DNA of 64,000 nt. It comes from Siphlonurus alternatus. Taxonomy: Eukaryota > Arthropoda > Insecta > Ephemeroptera > Siphlonuridae. This document shows positions 1 to 10,661 of this stretch, one piece after another. The stretch is from the NCBI GenBank assembly GCA_949825025.1, contig OX463778.1, forward strand, positions 1-64,000. Reading direction: 5' to 3'. The notes under the pieces were generated by a model, which was given only the letters and a program-made list of their open reading frames with translations, ran no database searches and was not told where the DNA came from. Every line of letters starts with the position of its first letter. The stretch's first letter is position 1. The position numbers and the translations under genes are program-made.

Positions 1-2700
1 GGTCCAAATTTGGGAGCCCTATAGGTTTGATAAAATAATTTCGGGATATTTTTTCAACTTGAAGAGGGTTCACTTTTTAAAATTTTCATTTGCGTGCCCG
101 TACGCGGGCACGCTAGGCAGATTAGGGTTATTCAATGTAATATTGTTAAAATATAGAAATTGATGTCTGGATAATAATACAGTATTTTATTATGAATTTA
201 TGTATTTACGTAATATATATGTGTAATATTTCCTAGAATAAAAATAATATAATACTGTTAACATTACACAACGTCTAATTTATTTGTTTTTTTCATTTTG
301 TGTGGAAATTGTCAGAAAGTAAATACCATTTTTTTTTTTTTAACTATATCTTTTGCCACACAAATCGTACTGCATTATTGCTATTGTTTAGTCATATACT
401 ATCAGTAAATTCAGATTCAACAAATTCGTCCGTCACTTAATATATAATATATATTCCCCCCCCCCCCCCCCCCCTCACCAAAAGAAATCACATTCTACGA
501 TTACTATTAAGTTGTTCATTCAGAATAACACATATCAGAACGAAAAGAAACAACAATATGGAAAAAATAATTTGTCTACAAATATATATATATATATAAA
601 CAGGTCACTCAACCATATTGAAACACATTTGAAATAACACATAGCGGCGCGCCGCCCCCAGTGACGTCCTCGGGGATGTTCCCGAATTTTCACTTGCCAA
701 TTATCATCGTAAAATTTATATTAAAAAGAATGTTTACAGTCTTTTAGATTGAGGACTACAAGATTTTTACCAAAAAAAAAAAAAAAAAAAGTTAGGTCCG
801 CCAGGAATCGAACTCGGACCTTTTGGTTGATAAGCCGACGTCGTAGACAACTTGGATCTTGCTCTTGCTGATATAACTTAGGTTTAATTGGCTTTATAAA
901 TTGCAATTTTTTGGGTGTTTTATAATATTTTAATATTAAGAGCAAAGTTGCGGTATTTTTTTTTTTAAGCAATCTGGTACAATGGGAGATTGTTATTATT
1001 TAATATTGAGATTTAATTTTTATTTTTTATAATTTTAAAAAGGTCCCTCCGAGGACATTTGTGGGACGTTCAAGCGCCCCTCTAATATATCCCCGGGGGA
1101 CTTTGATGTCTATTCAAGTTTTGGGGCGAGGCATTAAATATTATCAATTCCTGTCGAATTTTATAATCCTAGATTGCAAACTCTTTCAAACATTGCTTTT
1201 TTTTTTTTTTTTTTTTTAACCTTCATTCCTACTCTTATAAATCCACAGATCTATATATAGTTCATGATCCTGGCATTTTACGCATCATTGTTATATAATA
1301 GCCTTAAATTAATTCCCCCTGACCTCAAGTTGCTTCTAAAATATGCGTACTAAAACTTAAATGTCCTCCTCGGTACTATAAGCCGGACTATACAGGCACA
1401 CTGCATTTCGCTGCAACACAGACGCGCACCACAACAAGATGCAGCCAACACGCACAAATCACTGCAAACTTGCCTTTTTTTTTTTTTTTTTTTTTTTTTT
1501 ATATGTCGATGATGCAGGACAAGCTCTCGGTCGGACGCTTTAGTCTATGTTCATGTACACATGTTATTTAATAATAAAAAAATGATACGACGATTAATAC
1601 TTACTTGCAACGCGGACTGCAAGTATGTTAATTACCATGTAATGCTATTTTGTTTTTCTATGACTAATTTTTTTTTTAACCGATGCATTGTATTCTATAT
1701 TATACTTCTTGCTAATGTGATGTTAAACTCTCTTCACTTTTTTGATCTTCTTTATTAATAATTTTTTCAGCCTAGTTTTGACGTGATCGGAGTGTCTTGC
1801 CTCAGTGTGCTGTCGTGATAATTATTGAATAAATATATCATATAATACATGGTTCAGCAAGAATATAAGAAGACTGTACTTTATAGATTCCTTTATGTTT
1901 TTTTGTGATTTCAAAGCTTGGTCGGAAAAAAATTGAAACTGAAATTTTAGTTGCAACGGAGGATATTGCACTATATTATACCAGCGCAGCCATAGCGTGC
2001 CGCATGGTGGTGTCGGCACATTATAGACTAATAATATGTTGTAAAAGTAGCTTAGTTGCAGCTGTACCAAATCAATGCTGCCGCATAATGAACATTTTTG
2101 TTGCAAATCCTTCTCCGAGAAACATGGGTGCATAATAGAATGACACAGGAAAACTAAGAATGTTGCATGAGCGATGCTGTGCCAGCTATTCGACAGCATC
2201 GTGTTTTGCGTTCCGTATTAAGACACCGCGAAGCGTATACGATTGATTTGATGATGCAATATGACAACTATGATATGAATTTTGATAAAAAGTGAAGAAA
2301 GCGTCCGTTGAAAGAGGTGAGCCTCTCCTGTGAAGTCAAATACGCGTGACGCTATGTATGCGAGTCGTTCTTCTCTAAGTATTTCATGATAAAATGCAAC
2401 TTTGTTGTATAAACTTCACGAATCGGCTCTAGGGGCAGGGAGTGGAAAACCCACGTTACGAGGTGGAGCAGCGACGACACTTGAATAACTGCCACAGGAC
2501 TCGTAAAGTGTAAGAGAAGACGAACATAAAGCACGGTCGCTGCGAACTCAACTTTGATTCAGCTGTGGAGCTTGGGTGTCTTTCATCAGGTTGATACCTT
2601 TATGTTAGGCGAAAGAGCTAGAAAGGCGAGCGGGAAACAAGTTGTGCTCGCTGCTTCTTCGTGTTTACCGTCTCCTAGCTCTCTTTCACCTCGACGCATC
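1..2700. other. Unit 1 spacer (partial), upstream of H1
   Basis: This is the distal part of the sixth-gene/H1 spacer; the window opens inside it, at the place matching 21671 in the next spacer. It holds AT-rich DNA, a C19 tract (456-474), an A tract next to a tRNA-like sequence (791-867), a T26 tract (1475-1500) and a 9-bp inverted repeat (2172-2180 with 2193-2201). About 30 bases near 1070-1100 are absent from the other spacers. Possible H1 promoter elements are TATAAA at 2408-2413 and CATAAAG near 2525; I cannot choose between them. No protein-coding gene is supported here. Confidence 0.8.
791..867 (-). other. tRNA-like sequence (SINE head or tRNA pseudogene), spacer of unit 1
   Basis: Read on the minus strand, this contains a good pol III B box (AGTTCGATTCC, 804-814), a T-arm-like sequence and a tRNA-style anticodon region, followed at once by a long T tract that would serve as a pol III terminator. 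The acceptor stem does not close and the anticodon stem is poorly paired. A tRNA-derived SINE remnant or tRNA pseudogene is therefore more likely than a working tRNA. Confidence 0.4.
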
Positions 2701-3318
2701 ATGGCTGACACCGCTGCACCCGCTGCTGCACCAGCACCCGCTGCCTCTTCTCCTGCAAAGGCCAAGAAAGCACCCAAGAAGGCCGGTGGGGCGAAGAAGC
2801 CCGCCGCGAAACCGTCTCACCCGCCCACCGCTGACATGGTCAAGAGTGCCATCAAGAGCCTGAAGGAGCGCGGCGGCTCGTCGCTGCAGGCAATCAAGAA
2901 GTACATCTCTGCTACGTACAAGGTGGACGCAGAGAAGCTTGCTCCTTTCATCCGCAAGTACCTCAAGTCCGCAGTGGCTTCTGGCGCGCTCGTACAAACC
3001 AAGGGGAAGGGCGCTGCCGGTTCATTCAAGCTGAGTGCGGCCGCTCCCAAGGAGAAGAAGGTGGCCACCAAGAAGCCTGCTGCCACCGCTGCAAAGAAGA
3101 CCAAAACCCCGGCCGCCGCCGCCAAGAAACCCAAGACCGCAGCCGCCAAGAAGCCCAAGTCACCCAAGAAGGCGAAGGCAGCAGCTGCCAAACCCAAGAA
3201 GGCGCCCTCCAAGGCGAAGAAGGCTAAGCCAGCAGCGTCCAAACCAAAGGCCCCCAAGCCCAAGAAGGCAGCGGCGAAGCCCAAGGCAGCTGCCAAGCCC
3301 AAAGCAGCCAAGAAGTAA
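2701..3318 (+). CDS. H1: Histone H1 (linker histone), unit 1
   Basis: Linker histone of 205 aa that binds the nucleosome dyad and linker DNA. Residues 1-38 are an Ala/Pro/Lys tail. Residues about 39-113 form the winged-helix H15 domain ([38 protein letters not shown]). The rest is a Lys/Ala/Pro-rich tail of PKKA/AKPK repeats ending [16 protein letters not shown]. The frame is open upstream but has no ATG there, so the ATG after the CGACGCATC leader is chosen. It is intronless, ends in a histone stem-loop, and converges on H3. This copy differs from the other five by two Ala-to-Thr changes in the C-terminal tail. Confidence 0.97.
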   Translation: MADTAAPAAAPAPAASSPAKAKKAPKKAGGAKKPAAKPSHPPTADMVKSAIKSLKERGGSSLQAIKKYISATYKVDAEKLAPFIRKYLKSAVASGALVQTKGKGAAGSFKLSAAAPKEKKVATKKPAATAAKKTKTPAAAAKKPKTAAAKKPKSPKKAKAAAAKPKKAPSKAKKAKPAASKPKAPKPKKAAAKPKAAAKPKAAKK

Positions 3319-3361
3319 GCAGTGTCTATTTTATTGCATTTGCTCGTCTAGCTACTAAAAA

Positions 3362-3377
3362 GGCCCTTTTCAGGGCC
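3362..3377 (+). terminator. Histone 3' stem-loop of H1, unit 1
   Basis: GGCCCTTTTCAGGGCC: a 6-bp stem and TTTC loop, 43 nt after the stop. This is the SLBP site that directs non-polyadenylated 3'-end formation. CTAGCAA follows at 3407-3413. Confidence 0.95.
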
Positions 3378-3816
3378 ACCAAACATTTCGCGAAGTGATT
3401 TCTTTGCTAGCAAAACTATACCTTGCGTTTTCACCATCGTTTAATTCGTACTTAAAACCTTCACTATCACACAGCATTACAATATGCAGAACGGGGAGGG
3501 CATCAGTTTATAGCATGAGGTGGAAGAGCAGGTCCTTCTTTATTTTATTCTTTATTCCTCATAATGTTTCGGTAACGGAAACACACGCCACGTATGCACA
3601 CTGCAGTGGATACCTTCCCTGCATAAAACATCGACAGTTCTCATCCATAACGTACTGTGGCGGTAACGCAATAGTAGGACGACAGGAGTAAAAAAAACAA
3701 ACACTCAAAGCATGCAACTATTCAATGACTGCCATATAATATACACGTAATAAAATGTACTCACGCGATTCAGCAGATGAATTGCTAACTAAAGACCCGT
3801 TCTATAGTAAAATAGT

Positions 3817-3832
3817 GGCCCTGAAAAGGGCC
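3817..3832 (-). terminator. Histone 3' stem-loop of H3, unit 1
   Basis: Minus-strand GGCCCTTTTCAGGGCC, 28 nt after the H3 stop. TTAGCAA (plus-strand TTGCTAA, 3782-3788) lies 28 nt further on. Confidence 0.95.
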
Positions 3833-3860
3833 TTTTCGATGTCGGTGATGGGCAGGCAAA

Positions 3861-4966
<1,106 letters not shown>

Positions 4967-5012
4967 GCTGCTGCTGCATACACCTCGCTCGCTGCCAGAC
5001 CAACATCGAAAA

Positions 5013-5028
5013 GGCCCTTTTCAGGGCC
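5013..5028 (+). terminator. Histone 3' stem-loop of H4, unit 1
   Basis: GGCCCTTTTCAGGGCC, 46 nt after the stop. TGAGCAA follows at 5059-5065, 30 nt beyond. Confidence 0.95.
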
Positions 5029-5676
5029 ACCACGAATCTCTGCAGAGTGTCTTTTTAGTGAGCAATGCGCGTGAGTACAAGTGTATCGTTATTTGTGATT
5101 AGGTTTATAGCTGTTCCTTGTGATTCGACTTACTTTTTCTGTATGCATGAAATAAGTTGTTTTTATCGGTTCATTTTCGTATCAGTGTCATTATTTTGAA
5201 GGGATGAATATATATAATGTACGGAGTGTAGGCCCGACTCGGTTGTATTGCCAAGTGATGAATATTGGAAAACTGAATAAAAAGAACAAGGATCATGATG
5301 CACGCGCTATCTATATAATATTGCAGTTGTACAACAGATGCACAATATGCGTGTAGTTTCATACTCTCCTGAGACCTATCTTGGTCGAGAATGATTAAAA
5401 AAATAAAAATATCCCTGACTAACACGGTCGTGCATGTATGCATCATATAATACACTGGAAGTGCACTGCTCACTGTCCTCACAAAGTGATGCCGCCCAAG
5501 ATTATGTACATACTGCGGCTGTGCCACACAAAATTAACTGTAGCAAATTACATACCAATAGACAACACTAAACTGCAGGCTAGAAAATAACGATGATAGA
5601 TATAGCAAATGCTCACTCACCTCGTTGTTGCACCATAATTGCTAGTGGAAAAGAACTCTATACAGAAATATATGGT

Positions 5677-5692
5677 GGCCCTGAAAAGGGCC
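5677..5692 (-). terminator. Histone 3' stem-loop of H2A, unit 1
   Basis: Minus-strand GGCCCTTTTCAGGGCC, 32 nt after the stop. CTAGCAA (plus-strand TTGCTAG, 5639-5645) lies 31 nt beyond. Confidence 0.95.
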
Positions 5693-5724
5693 TTTTCAAT
5701 GCAGCAGACAGCGATGGTTGATGC

Positions 5725-6402
<678 letters not shown>

Positions 6403-6777
6403 ATGCCGCCCAAGACGAGTGGAAAAGCCGCGAAGAAGTCTGGCAAAGCCCAGAAGAACATCTCCAAGTCGGACAAGAAGGGCCGCAAGAAGAGGAGGAA
6501 GGAGAGCTACGCCATCTACATCTATAAGGTGTTGAAGCAGGTCCACCCCGACACCGGCGTGTCCAGCAAGGCCATGAGCATCATGAACAGCTTCGTGAAC
6601 GACATCTTCGAGCGCATCGCTGCCGAGGCCAGCCGCCTGGCTCACTACAACAAGCGCTCCACCATCACGAGCCGGGAGATCCAGACCGCCGTGCGTCTGC
6701 TGCTGCCAGGAGAGCTGGCCAAGCACGCCGTGAGTGAGGGCACCAAGGCAGTGACCAAGTACACCAGCTCCAAGTAA
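6403..6777 (+). CDS. H2B: Histone H2B, unit 1
   Basis: Core histone of 124 aa, partner of H2A. The tail is [20 protein letters not shown], and the fold runs from [20 protein letters not shown] to the C-terminal helix [17 protein letters not shown], which carries the conserved ubiquitylation-site Lys. It is close to the Drosophila protein. The start is the ATG after GACGAGTCAGCATC; the frame is open upstream without an ATG. The protein is identical in all six copies. Confidence 0.98.
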   Translation: MPPKTSGKAAKKSGKAQKNISKSDKKGRKKRRKESYAIYIYKVLKQVHPDTGVSSKAMSIMNSFVNDIFERIAAEASRLAHYNKRSTITSREIQTAVRLLLPGELAKHAVSEGTKAVTKYTSSK

Positions 6778-6831
6778 GTCAGTTTTGCACTTCCAACATC
6801 ATCGCTGCTGCTGCTGTATGTACATCGAAAA

Positions 6832-6847
6832 GGCCCTTTTCAGGGCC
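6832..6847 (+). terminator. Histone 3' stem-loop of H2B, unit 1
   Basis: GGCCCTTTTCAGGGCC, 54 nt after the stop. CTAGCAA follows at 6878-6884, 30 nt beyond. Confidence 0.95.
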
Positions 6848-7292
6848 ACCATTCTTCTCTGTATAGCAGTTTTGGTACTAGCAATGTGTGCTGTTGTCAA
6901 TTATTATTATTATTTCTTATTATTGTTCTGATTGTACATTGTGATCTATATATATGTATGTTTGTGCGCATGAAAGAGATAATACAATAAAGAAAATTTG
7001 TGTTTGATGTGTCTTGTGAATAAAAATCCTGCTCCGTGTGTCCATCGTGACGGTTCTGTGTGCGAGCCGCATGATGGAATTCCCGCTTTTATTCCATCGC
7101 CATCTTGTTTCATGCATACAACTGCAGCCTGGCTACCTGGGCCCGCCCGTTGGCTTGTATTTTGTTCACTTTTTGTTTAAATAACTACATGGTTGGAGGT
7201 CGAGGGCAATTTTTATTTTTTATTATCTCTTTACATATTATTATGTTTATGATACGATTGCTGCATTTTCACTCTCCCGCTAGTTGTTTGGT

Positions 7293-7308
7293 GGCTCTGA
7301 AAAGAGCC
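7293..7308 (-). terminator. Histone 3' stem-loop of the sixth gene, unit 1
   Basis: Minus-strand GGCTCTTTTCAGAGCC, 43 nt after the stop. Compared with the five histone genes, the fourth stem pair is T-A instead of C-G, so pairing is kept. GCAGCAA (plus-strand 7258-7264) lies 28 nt beyond. Confidence 0.93.
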
Positions 7309-7351
7309 GTTTCTGTAGTGATCGGAAAGGAACTTGGGATTTCTTGCGATT

Positions 7352-7549
7352 TTACTTCTTCTTGGTCGCCTTTGGCTTCGCTGCTGCCTTGGGCTTGGCC
7401 GGAGATGACTTTGGTTTCGCAGCAGCCTTCCTTGCTTTCGATGGTGCCGCCGCCGCCTTTGGTTTTGCTGCGGGCTTTGCTTTTTTCACTTTTGCGAGCG
7501 CCTTCTTCGGCTTGCTTGCCTTCGCTGCCGGCGATTTCTTGGCGGCCAT
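7352..7549 (-). CDS. Sixth array gene: 65-aa Lys/Ala/Pro-rich H1-tail-like protein, unit 1
   Basis: Not a gene I recognise from known histone clusters. The 65-aa product starts MAAKKSPAAKASKPKKALAK, is almost wholly Lys, Ala, Pro and Ser, and has no winged-helix or histone fold. Its end ([15 protein letters not shown]) resembles the H1 C-terminus ([14 protein letters not shown]), and KSSPAK contains an S/T-P-X-K motif of the kind CDKs phosphorylate in H1 tails. A role in binding DNA or linker chromatin is inferred. It has an ATG, a stop, its own stem-loop and a fixed place in every unit. It uses AAA and GCA more than H1 does. In this unit element A sits 25 bp upstream of the ATG, so the normal promoter is lost. 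A truncated H1 paralogue is the main alternative origin. Confidence 0.85.
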   Translation of the reverse strand: MAAKKSPAAKASKPKKALAKVKKAKPAAKPKAAAAPSKARKAAAKPKSSPAKPKAAAKPKATKKK

Positions 7550-7943
7550 GCTAGTTATGAGCGACGAGTCGGACGAAAAAGAAGAAGAAGGAAAAAAATG
7601 TACTGCACCCAAACTCGCAGCACAGAGTGACACGCGCCTTTTACAAATCGTGTCTCCAGCTAGATAGATTTTACATTTATTTGGGAATAGGGTCTGTTGC
7701 TAGCCGAAGCCAATATCAGACGAAGATGTGTATGAAATAGAAACCTGATTAGACTTGATTAATTTTGAGACGCAGGGGAAAACCTAGAGGGATAGGAAAG
7801 ATCCTCTAGTAAAACCCGCTTAATTAATTTAGGGCTAGATTGGCCACTGCCTATTGAAAGAAGGAGGCAGGCTTCTAGCGAGAGTAAGATATTTTACATG
7901 CATATTACGTATTAGTGTATTAAGTATTTTTGTTATGTTGAGT

Positions 7944-10661
7944 TTATGCAGGTGGGTAGAAACTTAGTGACTGCAGTTTATGAAAACTATGTTTTGGTCT
8001 TAATTTACGTTCAAGATGATTTTTTTTACCTGTTGTTAAATTACTAATAAGAGGGTTAACATGATTAGCTGCTTTGTAGAAGAAATTTCTACATTGATTA
8101 TACATAACTTTACAAGTTTTTTGAACATTAAGTTCTTGATGCATGGTATTGATTTTAGTATATCTAGGTGGATTTGTTATAATTTTGTGGCATTTGTTTT
8201 GTACCATTTGGATAGCACGAAAATGACATTTACTTGCTGACGACCAAGCTGGAGCAGCGTAGGTAAGAACTGGAAGAATTGTTGCTTTATATATGTTAAT
8301 TGCAGTATTCGTTTGGATTTTGCTTCTTTTGTTCAGAATAGGGTATAGTTGTCCTATTCTTTTTGTAGCTTTGAGAATGGTTGCTTCAATATGTTGTATC
8401 CAGTTTAGTTTGGAGTCTAGTAGAACTCCAAGATACTTTGCTGCTGTAGTTTTAGGAACCTTTTCACTGTTGAGTACGATATCATTGTAAAAGATTTTCT
8501 TCTTTCTTCCTTTTTTGAAAAGAATAGTTTCACATTTTTGAGTATTTACTTTCAGTCTCCACATTTTGAACCACATAGAGATCTTGTTAGTATGTCTTTG
8601 TAGTTTTGTGAAAGCATATGAGACACTGGCTGATGTAGACATGATGGCAGTGTCATCAGCATAGATAGCCAAAGATGTATTAGGATCTTTGGGAATATCA
8701 TTTATACAGATGTTGAATAAGACAGGGCCTAGAAGTGATCCTTGTGGGACGCCTGCTGCTATTGACTTGGTTGAAGATGTAGAATTTTGTAGATAAACAT
8801 AAAAATGTCTATTTTCTAAGTAAGATTTAATTGTGAATAGTAGATATTGAGGTATTTTTATGATTGTTAGTTTGTGAATAAGACCATCATGCCATACTTT
8901 ATCAAAGGCCTTCTGCAGGTCGATGAGAAGCATAGCTGTTACATGTTTGTTCATAAAACCTTTACTTATATGGTCAACGACTCTTGTGACTTGTTGGGCT
9001 GTAGAATGATTTGATCTAAATCCAAACTGCTCATTTATAATAATTTTATTGTTGTGTAAATATTGATTAATTCTTGTTAGAATAGCTTTTTCAGTAACCT
9101 TGGACATTGTACATAAAAGACTGATTGGTCGATAATTGTTTGGATCTCTGCTGTCTTTACCAGGCTTGGGTAACATGAGAACTTTGGCTATTTTCCAATC
9201 ATCTGGAAAATAGCCCAATTTGAGAATTGAATTGATTATTTTTGTTAATAATGCAATAGCAGAGTCAGGTAAATGCATGAGAGCTTCATTTGGAATATCA
9301 TCTGGTCCTGGTGCTTTCTTTTTCTTAAGTTTCATTATCATATTCTTTACTTGAGATGCTCTGAATTTCTTAATATTTGGATGTTCTTCATTCTTTTTGA
9401 GAGACTTGACAGTATCTTCAACAAATTTGTAGTGTTGCTGCAATGTTGGATCTGGATCATTAGGGGAAAATGAATCTTTTAGAGTTGTAGCAAGAAGTTC
9501 AGCCTTCTCTTTAGGATCAGTTATGAATTTATTTCCAGAAATAAGTGGAGGAATAATAACTTTTCTTTGAGTAAGAGATTTAGTGACTTTCCAAGCACTA
9601 TGGTCAGTTGTACTAAGTTCAGATACTTTCTTGTCCCATTTTTTATCTTGAAGTTTAATAATCTTGCTCCTTATTATGGTGCGAAGTTTGTTTATCCTGG
9701 TATTAACAAGTGGATGGCAAACTCTTCTATTTGTTCTACGTAGATAATTTCTGTGTTGAATTAGACTTTTTATCTCCTTATTTATTTTTGATTTTTCAGG
9801 CTTAGTATCATGAAGTGGTACAGCAGTATTTATTGCTTTCTGTATATAATTAGTGAGGTTAAAGACGGCAACGTCTAGTGACATATTATCTGTGATTTGT
9901 AAGTTTGTGTCAATTTTGCTTTCTATGATTTCTTGAAATTTCTGCCAGTCTGCTTTGCTGTAATCATGTTTTGCAGGGATTATCTTTTCAATATTATAAT
10001 GTATAGTCATTTCCACGGGTAGATGATCAGAGTCAAGTTTTTCATGGACTTGGTAGTCAATGAGATAAGAGATGTTTTTAACAATTGAGATGTCAAGGAT
10101 ATCAGGTAAGGTTTTTAGGTTAGAATGGGTATAAGTAGGGATAGTAGGGCCTTGTACAGCAAATGTGGATTCTAGACAGAGTTTGTAGAGTTTGGTGCCA
10201 TTTTGGTTGGCACGTCTTGAGTACCATGCTCGGTGTTTGGCGTTAAAATCTCCTGCTAGGATAATAGGACAGTCAATTTTCATTGCTGTTTTAATGTCTT
10301 CTATATACAGTTCATTGGGAGGGATATAAGCTGCTCCCAGTACTATTGGAGAATTATTAATTTTTATTTTAATGCACATTAGTTCTAGTTTTTTAAGCTT
10401 AGGTGTATTAATTTGATGGTGGTTTATGGTTTTATGAATAATAATTGCTACTCCCCCTCCAAAAGATTGTGGAATTGGATTAGGGCGATCATTTCTGTAA
10501 ATATCATAACCAGGAACATCTATTTTTAAATTTGGGGTAAGTTTTGTTTCACATACAAGTGCTATTTTAGCATTAAGTTCTTGCATTAAATCAATTAATT
10601 AATCAATTTTATATCTTAAACCATTTGCATTCCAGTATAGTATACTAGTTTGTGCTGCCAT
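7944..10661 (-). pseudogene. Element A1 ORF2: endonuclease-reverse transcriptase with one nonsense codon
   Basis: About 905 codons from the ATG at 10659-10661. An APE-type endonuclease comes first (WNANGLR, ETKL, GDFNAKHRAW, SDHLPVEMT), then the reverse transcriptase (APGPDDIPNEAL, NNYRPISLL, LLIDLQKAFDKVWHDGL, GVPQGSLLGPVLFN, and the catalytic YADD near 8650-8660). There is no RNase H domain, which with the length fits the Jockey clade. A TAA at 10599-10601, 20 codons after the ATG, interrupts it; a later ATG at 10586 would lose the first endonuclease motif. The start overlaps the ORF1 end by 17 nt (10645-10661). Confidence 0.9.

Larger units (their letters stand above)
3319..3860. other. 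H1-H3 convergent intergenic region
   Basis: Tail-to-tail spacer holding both stem-loops and no gene. AATAAA at 3749-3754 (+) lies downstream of H1. Three TTTATT hexamers at 3539-3556 are AATAAA for minus-strand H3 transcripts. Open frames here lack an ATG start and do not resemble a known protein. Equivalent regions: 24968-25509, 32841-33383, 42759-43300, 53072-53613 and 61458-61999. Confidence 0.8.
4967..5724. other. H4-H2A convergent intergenic region
   Basis: Non-coding tail-to-tail spacer of about 650 bp between stem-loops. AATAAA at 5276-5281 (+) is a possible back-up polyadenylation signal for H4. A 118-codon minus-strand open frame is retained in all units but has only a GTG start and no recognisable domain, so it is not called. 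Equivalents: 18553-19310, 26458-27215, 36351-37108, 44249-45006, 54562-55309 and 62948-63695. Confidence 0.8.
6778..7351. other. H2B-sixth gene convergent intergenic region
   Basis: Tail-to-tail spacer with AATAAA at 6986-6991 and 7019-7024 (+, for H2B; the first is followed by GT-rich DNA) and TTTATT at 7212-7217 and 7219-7224 (minus-strand AATAAA for the sixth gene). A short ATT repeat near 6900 varies between units. No gene is supported. Equivalents: 20364-20941, 28269-28850, 38162-38743, 46060-46641 and 56363-56943. Confidence 0.8.

Noticed and set aside
791..867. A functional tRNA gene
   Set aside because: The acceptor stem has no 5' partner and the anticodon stem is mispaired; only a tRNA-like remnant is supported.
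2554..2700. N-terminal extension of H1 by 49 codons
   Set aside because: The open frame upstream begins only with TTG and does not resemble H1; the ATG at 2701 gives a normal linker histone.
2817..3311. Ala/Gly/Phe-rich frame antisense to H1, and other frames antisense to histone genes
   Set aside because: These are shadows of the GC-rich, repetitive histone coding strands.
3395..3691. 98-codon frame between H1 and H3
   Set aside because: No ATG start in this copy, low-complexity hydrophobic product, and no sign of coding constraint.
5171..5527. 118-codon minus-strand frame between H4 and H2A, present in all units
   Set aside because: GTG start only, no domain, and it overlaps the H4 3' region. 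Its retention follows from homogenisation of the array.
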